A stretch of 14,105 nucleotides of DNA. Source: Baffinella frigidus. Lineage: Eukaryota; Cryptophyceae; Cryptomonadales; Baffinellaceae. How positions within the stretch are numbered: position 1 is the stretch's first letter; each line of letters starts with the position of its first letter. Below the pieces are notes generated by a model, which saw only the letters and a program-made list of their open reading frames with translations, made no database searches and was not told where the DNA came from. Of this stretch, positions 13,618-14,105 are shown piece by piece. Both the position numbers and the translations under genes were made by a program. Location of the stretch: NCBI GenBank assembly GCA_026770585.1, contig MU646607.1, positions 368,261-382,365 of the forward strand, read 5' to 3'.

Positions 13618-13642
13618 AATCCAGCACCGACTTGTACTTGCT
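13618..13642 (-). pseudogene. Copy of exon 1, acceptor end
   Basis: After GGGCGACAG|AGCAAG it encodes SKYKSVLD and then TGA. Upstream intron bases (GTGAAAGGAGATAAAATG on the minus strand) are shared with the copy at 13509. Confidence 0.58.
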
Positions 13643-13868
13643 CTGTCGCCCGCACCCGACTAGCCAAACTCCCATTTTATCTCCTTTCACGCACACCCGA
13701 TGCAGGTGCCGCGTTCAGGGCTACCGGGGGTTATGGTTTAGGGGTTATGGTTTACATCGCTTTCTCTGGCAGGGACTCGTATGCTACGCGTAAATACACT
13801 GACAGACTCGTATGTTACGCGTATCTACTAACATACTACTATCTTTCATAGTATATGTCTTGTGATGT

Positions 13869-14015
13869 CAATTCAATCTCGGAACATAACAGAATCTGTT
13901 CATGAGTACACTCGTCTGAGCCTTGATTTTATCCCTGAAATAGCGTATCCGTATCTTATGCGTTGGAAGCCTTCAAATACACAACATATTCTGATATGTT
14001 CCGAAATGAAATTTG
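13869..14015. mobile_element. TTTCGGAACATA foldback, copy 2
   Basis: This 147-bp element has ends CAATTCAATCTCGGAACATA and an inverse with CTGATATGTTCCGAAATG. The near-identical length to copy 1 supports defined termini. Confidence 0.75.
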
Positions 14016-14017
14016 CA

Positions 14018-14068
14018 CGGAGGCGCCCATGACTTCAACTTGAGAATAGTCTGTCAAGCCGACTGAGG
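14018..14068 (-). other. Possible upstream exon after a pyrimidine tract
   Basis: The minus strand reads CTCTCTCTTTCCTCAG, a strong 3' splice site formed by the GA microsatellite at the right edge. It is followed by the open stretch SVGLTDYSQVEVMGAS and then GTG, where the 13869-14015 foldback begins. This could be the exon upstream of exon 1. No domain is recognised. Confidence 0.35.
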
Positions 14069-14072
14069 CTGA

Positions 14073-14077
<5 letters not shown>

Positions 14078-14105
<28 letters not shown>
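14078..14105. repeat. GA microsatellite at the right edge
   Basis: At least 13 GA dinucleotides run off the window. In gene sense this is a CT tract in front of a CAG. Confidence 0.9.

Overview
This is eukaryotic nuclear DNA, most likely from an alga or a related protist. A dinoflagellate fits best, but I cannot prove it. The grounds are: plant/alga/alveolate-type telomere-like repeats (TTTAGGG and variants) all over the window; very short exons separated by introns of about 0.3-2.4 kb; 3' splice sites that are almost all CAG|G; 5' splice sites that are GT without a GTRAGT consensus (often GTC); and many small foldback (MITE-like) elements in and beside introns. There is no rRNA or tRNA and no long intact ORF. 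Most long open frames are just translations of the telomere-like repeats.

The main content is one partial gene on the minus strand. I assembled it from eleven short exons, read from high to low coordinates: 12841-12740, 10340-10260, 9015-8932, 7594-7511, 6342-6262, 4801-4748, 3291-3202, 2414-2332, 1599-1545, 1175-1125 and 175-129. They total 812 nt (about 270 codons). All junctions are phase 0 except that between exons 8 and 9, where the phases still match (83 + 55 nt = 46 codons), and the last donor, which leaves phase 2 off the left edge. The first exon holds a canonical EF-hand loop. Exons 5 and 6 join into a degenerate EF-hand. Exons 7 to 11 join into a recognisable gelsolin-family repeat (SINSGDVFLLDG, LFLWIGK, EGHEPTDFW). 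The product is therefore probably a calcium-responsive, actin-binding-type protein with EF-hands and a gelsolin domain. Both ends of the gene lie outside the window or are unrecognised.

Most of these exons have further, mostly truncated or mutated copies in the flanking introns. Nearly all are in the same orientation and many carry the splice junction: exon 1 about five copies, exon 2 four, exon 3 about eight (one inverted), exon 4 three, exon 5 three, exon 6 two to four, exon 7 five, exon 8 two, exon 10 three. The introns are otherwise made of locally homogenised telomere-like 7-mers that switch strand, short tandem repeats, and at least fifteen foldback elements of several families.

Three relationships stand out. 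(1) The C-rich sense of the telomere-like repeat (CCCTAAAC) directly abuts many 3' splice sites and could supply branch point and pyrimidines. (2) TA-flanked 'GAGC' foldback elements sit inside or at the edge of exon copies, and related uninterrupted copies in the window act as empty sites. (3) Small foldbacks recur about 3-25 nt downstream of 5' splice sites. Region by region: 1-1800 is gelsolin exons 9-11 among TTTAGGG-like repeats; 1800-2420 is tandem repeats, two foldbacks and exon 8; 2420-4130 is exon 7 and its copies; 4130-5650 is exon 6 and nested foldbacks; 5650-7150 is exon 5 and foldbacks; 7150-7750 is exon 4 and copies; 7750-9620 is exon 3 and copies; 9620-10530 is exon 2 and copies; 10530-12560 is repeats and foldbacks with only weak exon candidates; 12560-13700 is exon 1 and copies; 13700-14105 is a foldback, a possible exon and a GA microsatellite.
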